NCBI GenBank assembly: GCA_963971425.1
Contig: OZ020519.1
Coordinates: forward strand, 22,980,786 to 23,044,785
Reading direction: 5' to 3'
DNA length: 64,000 bases
DNA from: Bryoerythrophyllum caledonicum
Lineage: Eukaryota > Streptophyta > Bryopsida > Pottiales > Pottiaceae
Every line of letters begins with the position of its first letter. Position 1 is the first letter of the stretch. Under the pieces are notes generated by a model. It saw only the letters and a list, made by a program, of their open reading frames with translations, made no database searches and was not told the origin of the DNA. Positions 45,101 through 55,802 of this stretch are shown piece after piece. A program made the translations under genes and the position numbers.

Positions 45101-45580
45101 ATAAATTTCGGAATGAAGCATGGTGCACCTACTTTCAAGATTGGAGATAAAGTATGGTTGATTCGACGGAATATCAAGACCAAACGACCATGTGACAAGT
45201 TGGACTACTGGAGATTGGGACTGTTGGTCATCCAAAAGCACATCAATCCAGTAGCGTACCGTCTAGAGTTACCAACTGCTATGAAGGTACACCCAGTCTT
45301 CCACGTATCTTTGTTGGAACCTTATCGACATTCGACTTTTCCCGGAAGAGTGCAAAGTCCGCTTTCTAGTATAGAAATCGAGAACCACGAGGAATACGAG
45401 GTAGATAAGATACTAGATTCACGGCAAAGATGGGGAAAATTAGAGTACTTTGTGCATTGGAGCGGCTATGATATTCATGAACGAACATGGGAATCGGCTG
45501 AAAGTCTCGCCAATGCGCCGGAAAAGGTACATGAGTTTCATCAACGATATCCTCTTAAACCTAAGCCATTTCGACGATAG
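42109..45580 (+). pseudogene. pol of the chromodomain gypsy element (protease-RT-RNaseH-integrase-chromodomain)
   Basis: Protease LLDSGASACF (about 42220) keeps its DSGA. RT has [36 protein letters not shown] and YLDDILV. RNase H carries ETDASDFSLGAVL. Integrase has a CC finger (CDICSR), core Asp in SMDFITDLP, second Asp in PDRGTQF and Glu in GHTEQVDQ. The chromodomain at the end includes YEVDKILDSR, EYFVHWSGYDIHERTWE. Stops occur at 42739 and 44154, with frameshifts near 43640 and between 44740 and 45113. Chromodomains bind methylated histone H3 and guide integration. Confidence 0.9.
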
Positions 45581-45710
45581 CTTCTTTCTGACGTTAGCCC
45601 ACCTAGGAATATAAAGGGAGGGAAAGCACCACCAAAATTCAAAGTCGATGAAGTTATTTTGTCCTAGACACAGTAGAATTTTTCCAGTAGCTATAGTTTG
45701 GTCTTCTAAT

Positions 45711-46063
45711 ATGGATAGTCAAGAGATAGACAATACGCCAGTCATGTCATCTCAGCCGACGAACTCGCGAAGGCGACCCCGAGATGAAGAATCGCTTGCA
45801 CCACGACGACGACAGAGGATATCAAGTAACCGATCGCTAGTGATCGTATTCGAGGTCGAGCCTGCTTCCAATGGTCTGCCAGAATGCGTGTTTGTAGGAC
45901 AATTCCTCAATGAGGACACGGAAGTTCATGCTTGGTCAGAAGTAGAAGGCATAGGTCACTACCGTTGGCTCCAAGGGCCGATGGACTACTTATCTCATTA
46001 ACAACAATTGGAGTTTATAGCAGAGGTTATGCGGCAGATCTTCATTTTTCTACGTTGGTACTG
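45711..46063 (+). pseudogene. Accessory frame 3' of the chromodomain
   Basis: The frame begins MDSQEID and is interrupted by TAA at 45999, after which it continues QLEFIAEVMRQIFIFL. It is basic (RRRPRDEESLAPRRRQRIS), then has a GHYRWLQGPM motif. Homology to the frame at 22272-22709 on the minus strand shows it belongs to this gypsy lineage. The function is unknown. Confidence 0.6.
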
Positions 46064-46100
46064 ACTGACATCAACATTGCTTCTTGGAGACCTCGAAGCT

Positions 46101-46114
46101 AAAGGAGGGGGTGA
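46101..46114 (+). other. Polypurine tract
   Basis: aaaggagggggtga lies directly before the 3' LTR at 46115, as required to prime plus-strand DNA synthesis. Confidence 0.8.
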
Positions 46115-46305
46115 TGTTAGGGACATACTCCTAGAACCTTCTAGAGACAAGTTTCTAGAGCCTTCTAGAAAGAAGTCTCTAGAACATTCTAGAAAGAAGT
46201 CTCTAGAACCTTCTAGAAAGAAGTCTCTGAAATCTTCTAAAAAGATGTTTCTAGAAGCTTCATGGTTAGCGGAAGTTCTAGAAGTTTCCTAGTTCTAGAA
46301 GTATA

Positions 46306-47972
46306 CAGTGGTCAGCAGAAGTGTTCGGACAGTAATTACAATCTCAATTTAATAGTAACACTTGTCGAGTTTGGTAGGTAGGTGCTGATTTTTTCAGCTA
46401 ATTATAACTAAAGAGCCACTTGTAAACTAGAAAGAGTACCATCATTCACATTGAGCCACTTGCATGGGCTGCAGTTCATGATGTGTCAATCATGGGTGTC
46501 CAATTCATTATGCACACAAGTTGTGCATCTGAAAAATCTTGAGAATCGACATGTATTTATGGAGACCTCTTGCATTTCAAGACACATTGTGATTGAATAA
46601 GATTGCTCTTGATTAGCTATGGCTCCTAGAAGGACTCTTGCTGAACGTAAGTTAGTTCTTCAGATGCATGAGAGAGGGAATTCGTACTCCGAAATTTCAG
46701 CGGTTCTAGGCATCTCTCGAAGCACTTGCCATGCTATTGTGCGGAGGTTTACAATGAGAGGTCATTTGAGAGATGCTCCTTCACAAGGGAGACCTCGAAT
46801 TCTTGATGAACGTGGTGATCGTGAGGTTGTAAGGTTGTTGAATGCACCATCTAATGGTACAGCTGCAGCAGTGGGTAGAGAAATGCGATCTCAAGGATTG
46901 GATTTGAGTGATGATACAATTAGAAGATGTCTTCAGAGGTAAGGATTGAGAGCACGAGTGAAAACTAAGAAGCCATTCTTGTCAAAGAAACACAAAGCAC
47001 GTCGATATGCATGGGCAAAGAAGTGTAGGCATGCAAGTTGGATGGACTGGAGTTATGTGGTTTTTTCAGATGAGTCAAAATTCAATTTGTTTGGCTCAGA
47101 TGGGAGGCAGTATTGTTGGAGGAAGAGAGGAGAGCATCTTTTAGATCAGCATGTGCAACCTACTATCAAATTTGGAGGTGGAAACATTATGGTTTGGGGA
47201 TGTATGACTTGGGAGGGAATTGGCAACCTTCGTCTTATAGAAGGAAACATGGATAAGTTTGTGTATCGTGAAATTTTGGAGATGGAGCTCATGAATACTA
47301 TACACATGTATGATTTAGGAGAGGAGAATGTTATTTTTCAGCACGACAACGATCCCAAACATACTTCTAAGTATGTTACAGATTGGTTGTTAGCACAGAA
47401 GTTTCAACTAATTTGGCATCCGGCTCAATCTCCTGACTTGAATCCTATAGAACACCTTTGGAATGAAGTAGATCGTCGTATGAGAATGTCAAAGAAGAAA
47501 CCCACTAACAAGAAGGATTTGTGGGAGAAATTGCAAGAAATTTGGTATAGCATTGAGATTGATACCGTGAGGAAATTGATCATGTCTATGCCTGAGAGAG
47601 CTGCAGATGTTTATCAAGCAAAAGGTGGCTATACACGATGGTAGTCATTATGATTGTACATTCAAGTTTTTAGGTAGTCCTCATGATTCTACATTCAAGT
47701 TTTTAGCTTGATTTTGTAGCTCATGGCTTTGTTTCCAATGTAAATAGATAACCACTTCACTTTTTGCATAAAGAATTGGACACCCACATCATGTGTTTTA
47801 TTTTTGATTGATTTCTTGATTGACATTTTTTATTATGAATGTTATGTTACATGTTTTTTGTAACTATGTGATTGTATGTTTAAATTTTTACAACTTGAAT
47901 GTGAGTTACGTAAGAAAACTAGCTCATATTGGAAGTGGAAGCGTCCTGTCCGAACACTTCTGCTGACCACTG
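46306..47972 (+). mobile_element. Tc1-like DD34E element with perfect terminal repeats
   Basis: 27-bp inverted repeats (starting CAGTGGTCAGCAGAAGTG) are identical at both ends. TA is duplicated at 46304-46305 and 47973-47974. The element is 1,667 bp. Perfect ends and a nearly intact transposase suggest it is the youngest insertion in the stack. Confidence 0.95.
46619..47644 (+). pseudogene. Tc1-type DD34E transposase, one in-frame stop
   Basis: 342 codons with a single TAA at 46940. An N-terminal helix-turn-helix (ISAVLGISRSTCHAIVRRF) and GRPRILDERG linker precede the DDE domain. The first Asp is in VVFSDESKF, the second in FQHDNDPKH, and the Glu in LNPIEHLW, with 34 residues between. It ends KGGYTRW. 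The stop sits in aggtaagg, which resembles a splice donor, but no acceptor is evident, so a point mutation is the simpler reading. Tc1-type DD34E elements are uncommon in plants, which mostly carry DD39D mariners. Confidence 0.9.
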
Positions 47973-48148
47973 TATATAGGAGTCGAGGTTGAAGAGTTCT
48001 TTAGTCTCAACAACGCATCTCTTGGAGCTCTAGCTCACCTCTCTTGGTGTTGTTCGTGTACTCTCTTGTTAATTCAAGTTTTTAGTTTCTCGCCTTCAAC
48101 TCTTTTCTAGTCCAAACTTTCTTATTGGTTATTTTTGTATCCTTGACA

Positions 48149-48163
48149 TTGGGCCTTTAGGGG
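48149..48163. mobile_element. piggyBac-type MITE, right end
   Basis: TTGGGCCTTTAGGGG followed by TTAA (48164-48167) is the missing right terminus of the MITE whose left part is at 39640. It pairs as an inverted repeat with the left end. Confidence 0.85.
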
Positions 48164-48167
48164 TTAA

Positions 48168-49135
48168 AGATGAACGTTGAGAGATGTGGTGAAGCTACAA
48201 CATCACATTTTGGACCTAGGTACATTTAGTAATTTATGTGATGGCCCTTGTCTTCCTTCTCCATTTCATTATTTTCCTTCTTATATTTTGTTTTGGAACT
48301 AGGTACAATTGCAATTTAATGATATATCTTTGGCAAGTGTATTGAAAGTACCATAAGACTGACATAGAAACACTTTATGTACACCCGCCAGAGATATGAC
48401 AAAGAGCATTTCATTCATGTTGGCCCTTAATATAGGAATGAGTATTCTCCTTCATTCTCTTCACCTACGCGAAAAAACGTCTTCCAAAGGAAAAGAAACA
48501 CAAACAAATTTAACTTATAGAAAAAAAGATGACAAAACAAGATTTGTCTCTAATTCAAACGATACAAAAATAATATAGGTAATAGATATCTCTACCATGG
48601 GCTGCAATTTGAAACACTCCAAATTGAAAACCATAAAGTGCACTACAAACCATAAAGTGCACATGTAGAAGTGTGTTGAGAGGGTTGTTAGATGACCATC
48701 CAATAGTCATCTAAGAAACTAGATGTTGCTTATGCTTTGAACTGCCACATAATCTTGAGGGGCAGTTCAAAGTGGATTATGTGGCCTGCAATTATGTGGC
48801 CAAGGATCATATGCATAATAGGATAACGACAAGAGAACAACAATGGTAACCCCTTGGTACCCAACCAAAACCCAAAACCCGATAGCCATAAAATTGAGGT
48901 ATGTCTAAGCCACTTCCATCCTATTACAACCCATTCTATAACCAGTACACCCATATATGCACATTGCTTAACTTGTCAACTATGAGGAAGTTTACCTTAT
49001 AACCATAAGAGAACAACCCAAAACCTATGACCTCCAATAAACAAGTCACTTGGCACTCACCAATGACTCCTATAATTTGGCATTCACCTATGACTTGAAG
49101 GTTCTAGAGCCGCCTCAAAGCTTAAAGCCTAAGCC
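48168..49135. other. Intergenic 3' of the P450 gene, with a hairpin
   Basis: CTTTGAACTGCC (48735-48746) and GGCAGTTCAAAG (48761-48772) form a perfect 12-bp stem. A segment at 48844-48950 resembles 49361-49460 in the last P450 intron, so the last exon lies between two related segments. No gene seen. Confidence 0.6.
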
Positions 49136-51934
49136 CTAAACCCCAAGGCGGGGTGTGGCCATAACGCGTAGGCCGTGGCGGAGGCTGAGTACCAACGAGA
49201 CACGATAGTGGATGGGATGGCCGGGCACCAACTGCAACGAAAAGAAGCGCAACACCAATGCCGCAGTCACCTTCATTTGCAAGTACGCAGAGTCCTTCCC
49301 TAAGCACATCCTGGGCCCTGCCTGCAAATTCATACATTCCAACATGATTGTATTTAAGGAACCCCCTTGGTAACCAACTAAAATCCATGACCAACACCTA
49401 TAAAATTGGGGTATACTCAACTCGCTTCTACTCCATTACCACCCATTCAGTTCCAAATGGAGGTTTACTATTAATCAAGACTCCTTACTTTTAGCCAGCA
49501 CTTACGGGTGCTTATTGGTGGCCACCAGCTAAGCATGACAACACACTTTGAAAACTCATAACTAATTAACACTAAATATGAAATCACTGGGTTCAAATTG
49601 TAATTCTATTGTATTTCGCTTTGGTCTCTCCATATTATACACACATTTCTTAACCCTTACACGTCATAAGGTGCTGTTGGTGGCCATAGTATTCTACATG
49701 TGTAATGTTGTATTGGAACATGAAAAGGTTGAGATATTGAAATGACCTCCAAATGAAAGATGTTAGTAGAAAAATTTTCAATCCGAAGGTGTAAGTCTTG
49801 CTAGGTTTTAGTACTTTTTTGGTATTCTACAGAGTAAAATACGTCCCTATATACAGGGTTCCCGACTGACGTTAACGTGCCGGTTATGATGGGGTTTACC
49901 TTAAATTCTACTACAACCACAACCTGATATTCATTACAAGCAGAGATCATTGGCAGCCCATACACTCCTTTGACTACTTCATACATCATACATCCATACC
50001 ATGACTACATCATGGTGGCCCAGGAGATCAACTGTAAGAGTGTACCTGGAAGGCTGTGAACGTATAGAGAGATTGGGGCTGGAAGACGCCGTCCTTGAGC
50101 CACCTGCAGGGCTTGAACTCCACGGCATCGTCGCCCCACAACGCAGTCATCCGGCCCATGGAGTAAGGCACATAGCCCGTGATGTTGCCCTTCTTCACCC
50201 GAGAGCCATCCGGAAGCACATCGTCATGCGCTGCCTCCTTGCCATCCTACAATCATCCAACAATAAACTGAGGCAAACATTCCAAAACTGCTGACCAGTG
50301 TTTTCTCAGTTTGAATAATTACTCAACTCAATCCTAAAAGGCAGCTTACATCCTGGAACTATTAAGATGAGTACTCACCACGGGAACAGCTGGATACAGT
50401 CTCAAGGTCTCTGACAAGGCGGCGTGCAAATAATGCAGCTTCCCCAACGTCTCGTAGGTCAACAGCTGGGCAAACTCCGCAATCTCTTCCTCCATCACTT
50501 GTGCCATCAAAAGATCATGTGTTATGTGATCATGATGTGCTAAGATAATGAAGTACCGTAAATTGTATTCAAAAGTAGGGATGGGCTGAGCAATATGATA
50601 GATGTAGTACCTTGTGTGAGATGTGGTGACGCTGGTCGTTCTGTGACGGTGACGAGCTCTTGGACGATGTTGTGAGCGACCTCGGGATGGCAAGTCATCA
50701 TGTAGAAAAACCAGCTCAATGTGAGGGCCGTGGTGTCGCGCCCAGCAATGATGAAGTTGAGGATCATGTCACGCAGGGCCTTGTTCGTGAACTCTGATGA
50801 TTTGTCGCGCTTGCACATATCAACGAAGCGAGACAGGAGATCCGACTGCGAAGGCTGGGAAAACAACAACAATGAACCCTCCTGTATCAGGCAACCACAC
50901 ACTTGAATTCGAGCACGTTGCCGTGGGCAGGTGATCTCACCTTGTCAGGCGTGGAGGTGGCCGCCATGTCGTTCCTGCGTCGGTTGATGATGTCGAAAGT
51001 GAAGTCGTCCAACACTTTGACGCATTCCTTGAGCTTCCTCTCGCTCCCGACGTTGAGCGCGCGCTTCAGCTGCCACAGCGGGTTGGCGAAGCGGTGGAAC
51101 GAAATGTAGTTGGCTTCGTCGAAGCAGGCGGCGAATGGGACGCGCGGCAGGGACGGGGACAGGCAATCCAAGTCCACTCCGAATCCAATTTTGCAAGTCG
51201 AGTCCAGCGTCATCCGCAAGCACAAATCCTGCAATTCCACCAATCTCAGGACCAGATGACCTGTGCTAGCTAGCTTCCAAACAAGAAAAGAGGGTCAGTA
51301 CCTGGAGGTCGAAACTCTCCGCGGTGGAGGCGAACCGGGCGAGAATGGAAACGAGCTTGACGGCGTGCTCACGAAAGGCAACCGTGCTGTAATCACGGAG
51401 CGTCGCAGATGAGAATTCGTAGCTCGCCACGCGACGCTGCTCCTTCCACAGGGCGCCATCCGTGGTGAAGATGCCGGTCCCGAGCAGCTCTTGCAAAACG
51501 TAGGTGTTACTGTAACCCTAAAAAGCCAATCAGCACGCACAGACGTAAGAACTTGGGCCGGTTGCAAACTTGAGAATGCATCCACCTTTCAGTGAGGTCC
51601 TCACTTTCGGGTAATTGGCGAAGTTGGTCTTGAGGATGTACTCGACGTTGGTCGGGTCGACCGTGTACACGCCCACGAGGGGAGACACGAACGCGATGTA
51701 GATGGTTGTGGTGGCGTGACGCTCAAACTGCTCCAGAAACCAGTCGTGCATTCGCCACCAGTTCGCCATTACCTCCAGCGTGCACCCGATCACAGGCCAT
51801 CCCTTGGGCCCTGGCACCCCCCGCTGCGCCGGGCGGTACCACCAAATCCACGCCACAACTCCCGCGATGCACGAGGCGACCAACAACACCGGGCTCATCA
51901 CCCAACCTGCTGGTGATGACGCGCTAGTCTCCAT
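49136..51934 (-). CDS. Cytochrome P450, CYP704-like, 7 exons
   Basis: Exons (minus): 51934-51605, 51517-51302, 51228-50941, 50854-50611, 50497-50379, 50246-50046, 49321-49136, giving 527 aa. All junctions are GT-AG and in phase. An N-terminal membrane anchor (about residues 12-33) is followed by the proline-rich PGPKGWPVIG. The oxygen-binding I-helix is AGRDTT (315-320), the K-helix ExxR is ETLR (389-392), and the haem loop is AGPRMCLG with Cys472. The segment RMHDWFLEQF and VEYILKTNFANYPK are like CYP704/CYP86-clan fatty acid omega-hydroxylases, which work on the ER. The PERF-type motif reads FKPCRW, with Cys where Glu is expected. The final intron is long (724 bp). No premature stop, so probably functional. 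Confidence 0.9.
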
Positions 51935-53940
51935 GCTCGTCAAATTGCCAACCGCAAACGCAAGCCAGTCCAGCTCATGATCTCATACGCTTGAAGGGAT
52001 TGAAGGCATGGCACCAGCTGCACATGATTGAGGACACATCCGGTGGTTTGCGAGAAGGAATTACCCACTTCACTGCCATCTGCAAGCGTGGGCTACGCTT
52101 GGCTTCTCGTCAGAAACGGTGATGACGTGATTTTGATCCAATGGCCTGCAATTGGCTGCTTGGTTCCCCTACTTTCCTTCTAGACTCGGATACTTTGCAG
52201 CAGCAGCAGCAGTGACTCCACAACTCCACACCTGAGTCATTCCTACCAAAAAGTAGACGCACATAGGGCTTCATCTTCCAGATATGGTCCCTAAAAGTCT
52301 GGGTTGGGCTCCTCATGCCCACCACTTTCATGGTAAAATATGATACGGATCCTAACCAAACCATTTGGTTGCCCTCTTCTGATTTACCTTTTTAACACAA
52401 CGTTCCCATTGCGTTCCTGATGTGTTCCCATGTTGTTCCCTAGAGTTCCCCACCGTGTTCTCAAATGTGTTCCTCAAGTTCCCCCCCTTTCCCAATGCGT
52501 TCCCATGTTGTTCCCTAGAGTTCCCCACCGTGTTCTCAAATGTGTTCCTCAAGTTCCCCCCCTTTCCCAATGCGTTCCTTTTGTTCCCAAAGAGTTCCCA
52601 ACGCGTTTACATTGGGAACCAATTTATATTTTTAAAATTTTATCCAAATTTACCTTTTGTTTGGTAGGGTCCAATTGTAGGGCCCCAACCGAGGCTCATC
52701 CGCACACATGTGCAAGAGCTTAAAGCCTGACGTCTCCTGCAAGTCCATGGATGCATGAGATTGAGAGAGAGATAGGATGTTTTTTTCCAATTGTAACTAT
52801 GTTTCCAATGATTCTTTGTGAATCTCAGGGTCTGTTCGCACTTGGTGTTAGAGTGATGTTTAGAAAAATGAATTTATGTGGCGCTTTAGAATGGATGCAT
52901 ATGCTATTATTAGTCCTAGAACAAAGTGCGAAAAGACCCTCATTTGCACCGCACCAAAAGGTTAATCCTTTAACGCCTATGAGGCCCTGGGAGGGTTGTT
53001 TCTTGTGCTTTTGGTGTTGTAACTTTCACCATCAGTGCTCATTGTCTTTGGGTTACTCATAATTCACTTTGAGCTTCAAAAGAGTTGTCCAACGCATCTT
53101 TCTGATCTCCAATCAATGCAGGCATTGACAACCTAGAGTGATTTTTGTGAAGTGGGGTCACGATGAATGTGCGTGTTGTGTAGATGATGCTCTACATTAT
53201 CTATTAGTCTCGAAGATTCTCCTAGTGCCTCATGGTCCAGTTAGTCGGTAAAGGGTTAACCCTTTAGTGACCAGGGACTTTTCCTACAATCTCAAGATTT
53301 GCGTTGAAATTTTCTTTAAGTTGCTTCTCATGGAAATATGATTTCTAATTTCAGTATCTAACCTTACAAAATGGGACTTAACCCATGATTTTAATTTTGG
53401 GGAAACTTTGCTCAACATGCAATGGTTGATGTAATTATAGATTATTGTGTTTAAAGTCACTGTATTGATTGATAGTGAAAATTGTGAAGTTTGGAGAGGT
53501 GAACTATTCTATAAATCAATTGAATCTTACCAAAAAAATCCTTACGAACTAGACAAGGTTTGAACATGGTTTCTTCTCATAGCTTTGCATCAATATATAA
53601 CACGCAAGGTAAACAATCATGCATTATGAATTTTCATCTAGTCTCTACTCAATGTTCCAAAACTTATACAAATCATAACAAAAGTTTCATGCGTGATTAG
53701 AGAAATCAGCATTCACAAAACATCGGAGAGTCTTTCAATCAAAATCATTTTGCATGTGTCAAAAATACACCATACTATGTGGCATTATTGTGTATGGGTT
53801 TCCAAATAAGACACAATACAGATGATTTACAAGAACAATAATGGATTCCAGTTTGTCTCAACCCATGATTCGGGAACTGTAGAAATATACAAACATCGCC
53901 ATAAACGAGGAGATTTGTCAACTGCTGCAATTTTGGTGCA
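51935..53940. other. Upstream region of P450 and spacer
   Basis: This contains the P450 5' flank, a GTTCCC-rich tandem duplication (annotated separately) and AT-rich sequence. No gene was recognised. Open frames across 52352-52723 come from the repeat. Confidence 0.55.
52424..52573. repeat. 75-bp perfect tandem duplication, GTTCCC-rich
   Basis: The units 52424-52498 and 52499-52573 appear identical. They lie within a longer run of diverged GTTCCC/GTTCCT motifs (52400-52610). The unit length is a multiple of three, so both strands show stop-free frames. I read it as non-coding. Confidence 0.85.
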
Positions 53941-53947
53941 GAAGAAA

Positions 53948-54115
53948 GAAAGAGTCCTTCAGTCCCGACAACGCATCTCTTGGAGCTCTAGCTCGCCTTG
54001 GTGTTGGTGTTGGAGTTGGTGTTGTTTGTGTACTCATCTTGTTACTTCAAGGTCTTGTCAGCTTTCCTCTTGAATTCTTCTTCTAGTTTCAGGTTTAGAT
54101 TTCTTGCACAGTTTG
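53948..54115 (+). mobile_element. Gypsy LTR relic upstream of dioxygenase gene
   Basis: cgacaacgcatctcttggag, then agctctagctcgcc and tgttgtttgtgtactc, match the downstream half of the LTRs at 40640-40800 and 47995-48148, followed by a similar start of internal sequence. The heat-shock-like U3 part is not included. The relic ends about 20 bp before the ATG at 54135. Confidence 0.8.
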
Positions 54116-54134
54116 ACTATCCACACCCTTGGCC

Positions 54135-55324
54135 ATGACATTACCTCCAGAGCGCATCATCCAGAACTCGGGGCTGCTGCGCTCGCGCCGCACGCTGGAG
54201 GAGTTCGTGCTGCCCGCGCATGACGCCCCAGTCGCACCCGCAAGCAGCTCGCGGCTGCCGTGCATCGACCTGCACTCCGCGCGCCGCGAAGAGCACCTGG
54301 CCGCGGCGTGCCGCGACTGGGGCTTCTTCCAGATCCGTAATCACGGCGTGGCGCCCGCGGTCCTCCGCCAGCTGCGCGCGCACGCGCACTCCTTCTTCCA
54401 GCTCCCCTTGCAGCAGAAGCAGCTCGCGGCCGCGCGCAGAGCGACCAATTTCTACGGCTATGGCGTGGCCAAGGCGCGCACCTTCTTCCCCGACGACTGG
54501 ATGGAGGCCTTCGACATGGAGTGGACGCCCGCGGCTCGTGTGCGCCACCACATCGCGCGCCTCAATCTCCCAGAAGCCCAGCATCACGACTTCTGGTGAG
54601 AATAATCTTGTCGACGATTGTAACCATTTTGTCAATTGATTGTGTGATGTTGAAGTGGGGTTGTGGAGGAGTTCGCCGCGGCGACGCAGAAGCTGGCCAT
54701 CGCGCTCACGGAGATGGTGGCGCTGGGTCTAGACCTGGACGCAGCGGCATTTTCGCGCCAGTTCGCAGATGCGACCACGTCCACGGTGCGCATGAACTAC
54801 TACCCCCCATGCCCGCAACCCTCGCGCACGCTGGGCATCTCGGCGCATTCCGACTTTAATGTGTTCACCATTCTCCTGCACGACAGCGTCCCTGGGCTGC
54901 AGGTGCTCAAGGACGGCGAGTGGATCACCGTGGTGCCCAGCAGCCCGGACGACACGCTGATCGTCAACGTCGGAGACACCTTTCAGGTCGAAAACTCATG
55001 ATCCCGCTTCCAGCTTATGTTTTTCTCTGAGATAGATCTCGCAGATCATGGTACTAGTTTACGTTTGTTCGACAGGCGTGGAGCAATGGAAGAGTGAGGA
55101 GCGTTATGCACAGGGCGCTCGTGAATGCGGTGGAACCCAGGTTGACAGTGGTGCACTTCTTCGGGCCGCATCCTGACACGGTCATCGTCCCGCCCGCGGC
55201 GCTCGTCGATGAGCGCCATCCTTTGCAGTACCGAGCTTTCGCGTACAAGGAGATGGTGGAGCAGATCGTGCACGTTCGAGGTAAGAAGGTGTTCCAGAGC
55301 CCGCTTAACTCTTTCCTTCTGTAG
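54135..55324 (+). CDS. 2-oxoglutarate/Fe(II)-dependent dioxygenase, 3 exons
   Basis: Exons 54135-54595, 54656-54986 and 55076-55324 give 346 aa. An ATG at 54135 fits better than the TTG two codons earlier. The N-terminal DIOX_N region ends with GFFQIRNHG. Iron ligands are H218 and D220 (SAHSDF) and H276 (VMHRAL). The 2-oxoglutarate-binding R-x-S is R286-L-T288, a conservative change. The length and order match plant DOXC enzymes that act on hormones or specialised metabolites; the substrate cannot be predicted. GC-rich exons contrast with AT-rich flanks. The first intron acceptor is uncertain. Confidence 0.85.
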
Positions 55325-55802
55325 CCACGAATTTGCACCATCCATCCCAGCTCTGAGGATCATATCGTCACCACCTATGTGATACCTACATACATCCTTG
55401 TACTATACAGACAAGCTTTATAACGATTTGAACAGTCCAATGCGAGAAGTATCTCCTCGTTTCCAATGCCACATGTTCACTGCCACTACGTTTTTTCCAA
55501 CAGATGCAAGAAGCTCTTTATAATCACGAGAAGGAAAACAACAAACCAGGTTTTCCAAACCCTTTCAGAAGCTGAAAACCACATAATTCACCCAAAAGCC
55601 CAATATGCTATTAACGTAGCTGTCAAAGGTTGCATATGCACACAACTCGATGATAAATAACCTACTTTTTCTGCACCAGAATCCTTGCACGCATCTTGAC
55701 TCGTCTGATGGCTGCTGCTGACACCGAAGATGCATGGCAAATCATACCGTAAGCTTCATTGATATCTTCAGAAGAGGGTTGGCTTCGGGGAAGAAGAAAT
55801 GA
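55325..55802. other. Spacer between convergent dioxygenase and glutaredoxin genes
   Basis: This probably holds the two 3' untranslated regions. No gene or repeat was seen. Confidence 0.5.

Larger units (their letters stand above)
40408..48148 (+). mobile_element. Full-length chromodomain Ty3/gypsy element
   Basis: LTRs begin TGTTAGGGACAT and end CCTTGACA. The 5-bp target duplication TTGGG is at 40403-40407 and 48149-48153. The order is gag, protease, RT, RNase H, integrase, chromodomain, extra ORF, polypurine tract, 3' LTR. The 3' LTR contains a 1,667-bp Tc1-like insertion. There are stops and frameshifts, so the element is not autonomous now. Confidence 0.95.
46115..48148 (+). repeat. 3' LTR, interrupted by a Tc1-like element
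   Basis: The LTR sequence at 46115-46305 and 47973-48148 is split by the element at 46306-47972. It has exact heat-shock-element units at 46182 and 46206. The insertion lies within the tata/tatagg core promoter of the LTR. Confidence 0.92.

Noticed and set aside
46936-46948. Intron donor in the Tc1 transposase (aggtaagg)
   Set aside because: No acceptor was found downstream, and the frame continues directly after the stop with the residues Tc1 relatives have here.
52352-52723. Frames of 80-100 aa over the GTTCCC repeat
   Set aside because: The repeat unit is 75 bp, a multiple of three, so frames stay open by chance.
53246-53275. Another TTAA element end (gggttaaccctttag)
   Set aside because: It resembles the piggyBac-type terminus only partly, and no partner end was found.
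54141-54635. 164-aa minus-strand frame
   Set aside because: It is antisense to the dioxygenase first exon, another GC-rich shadow.
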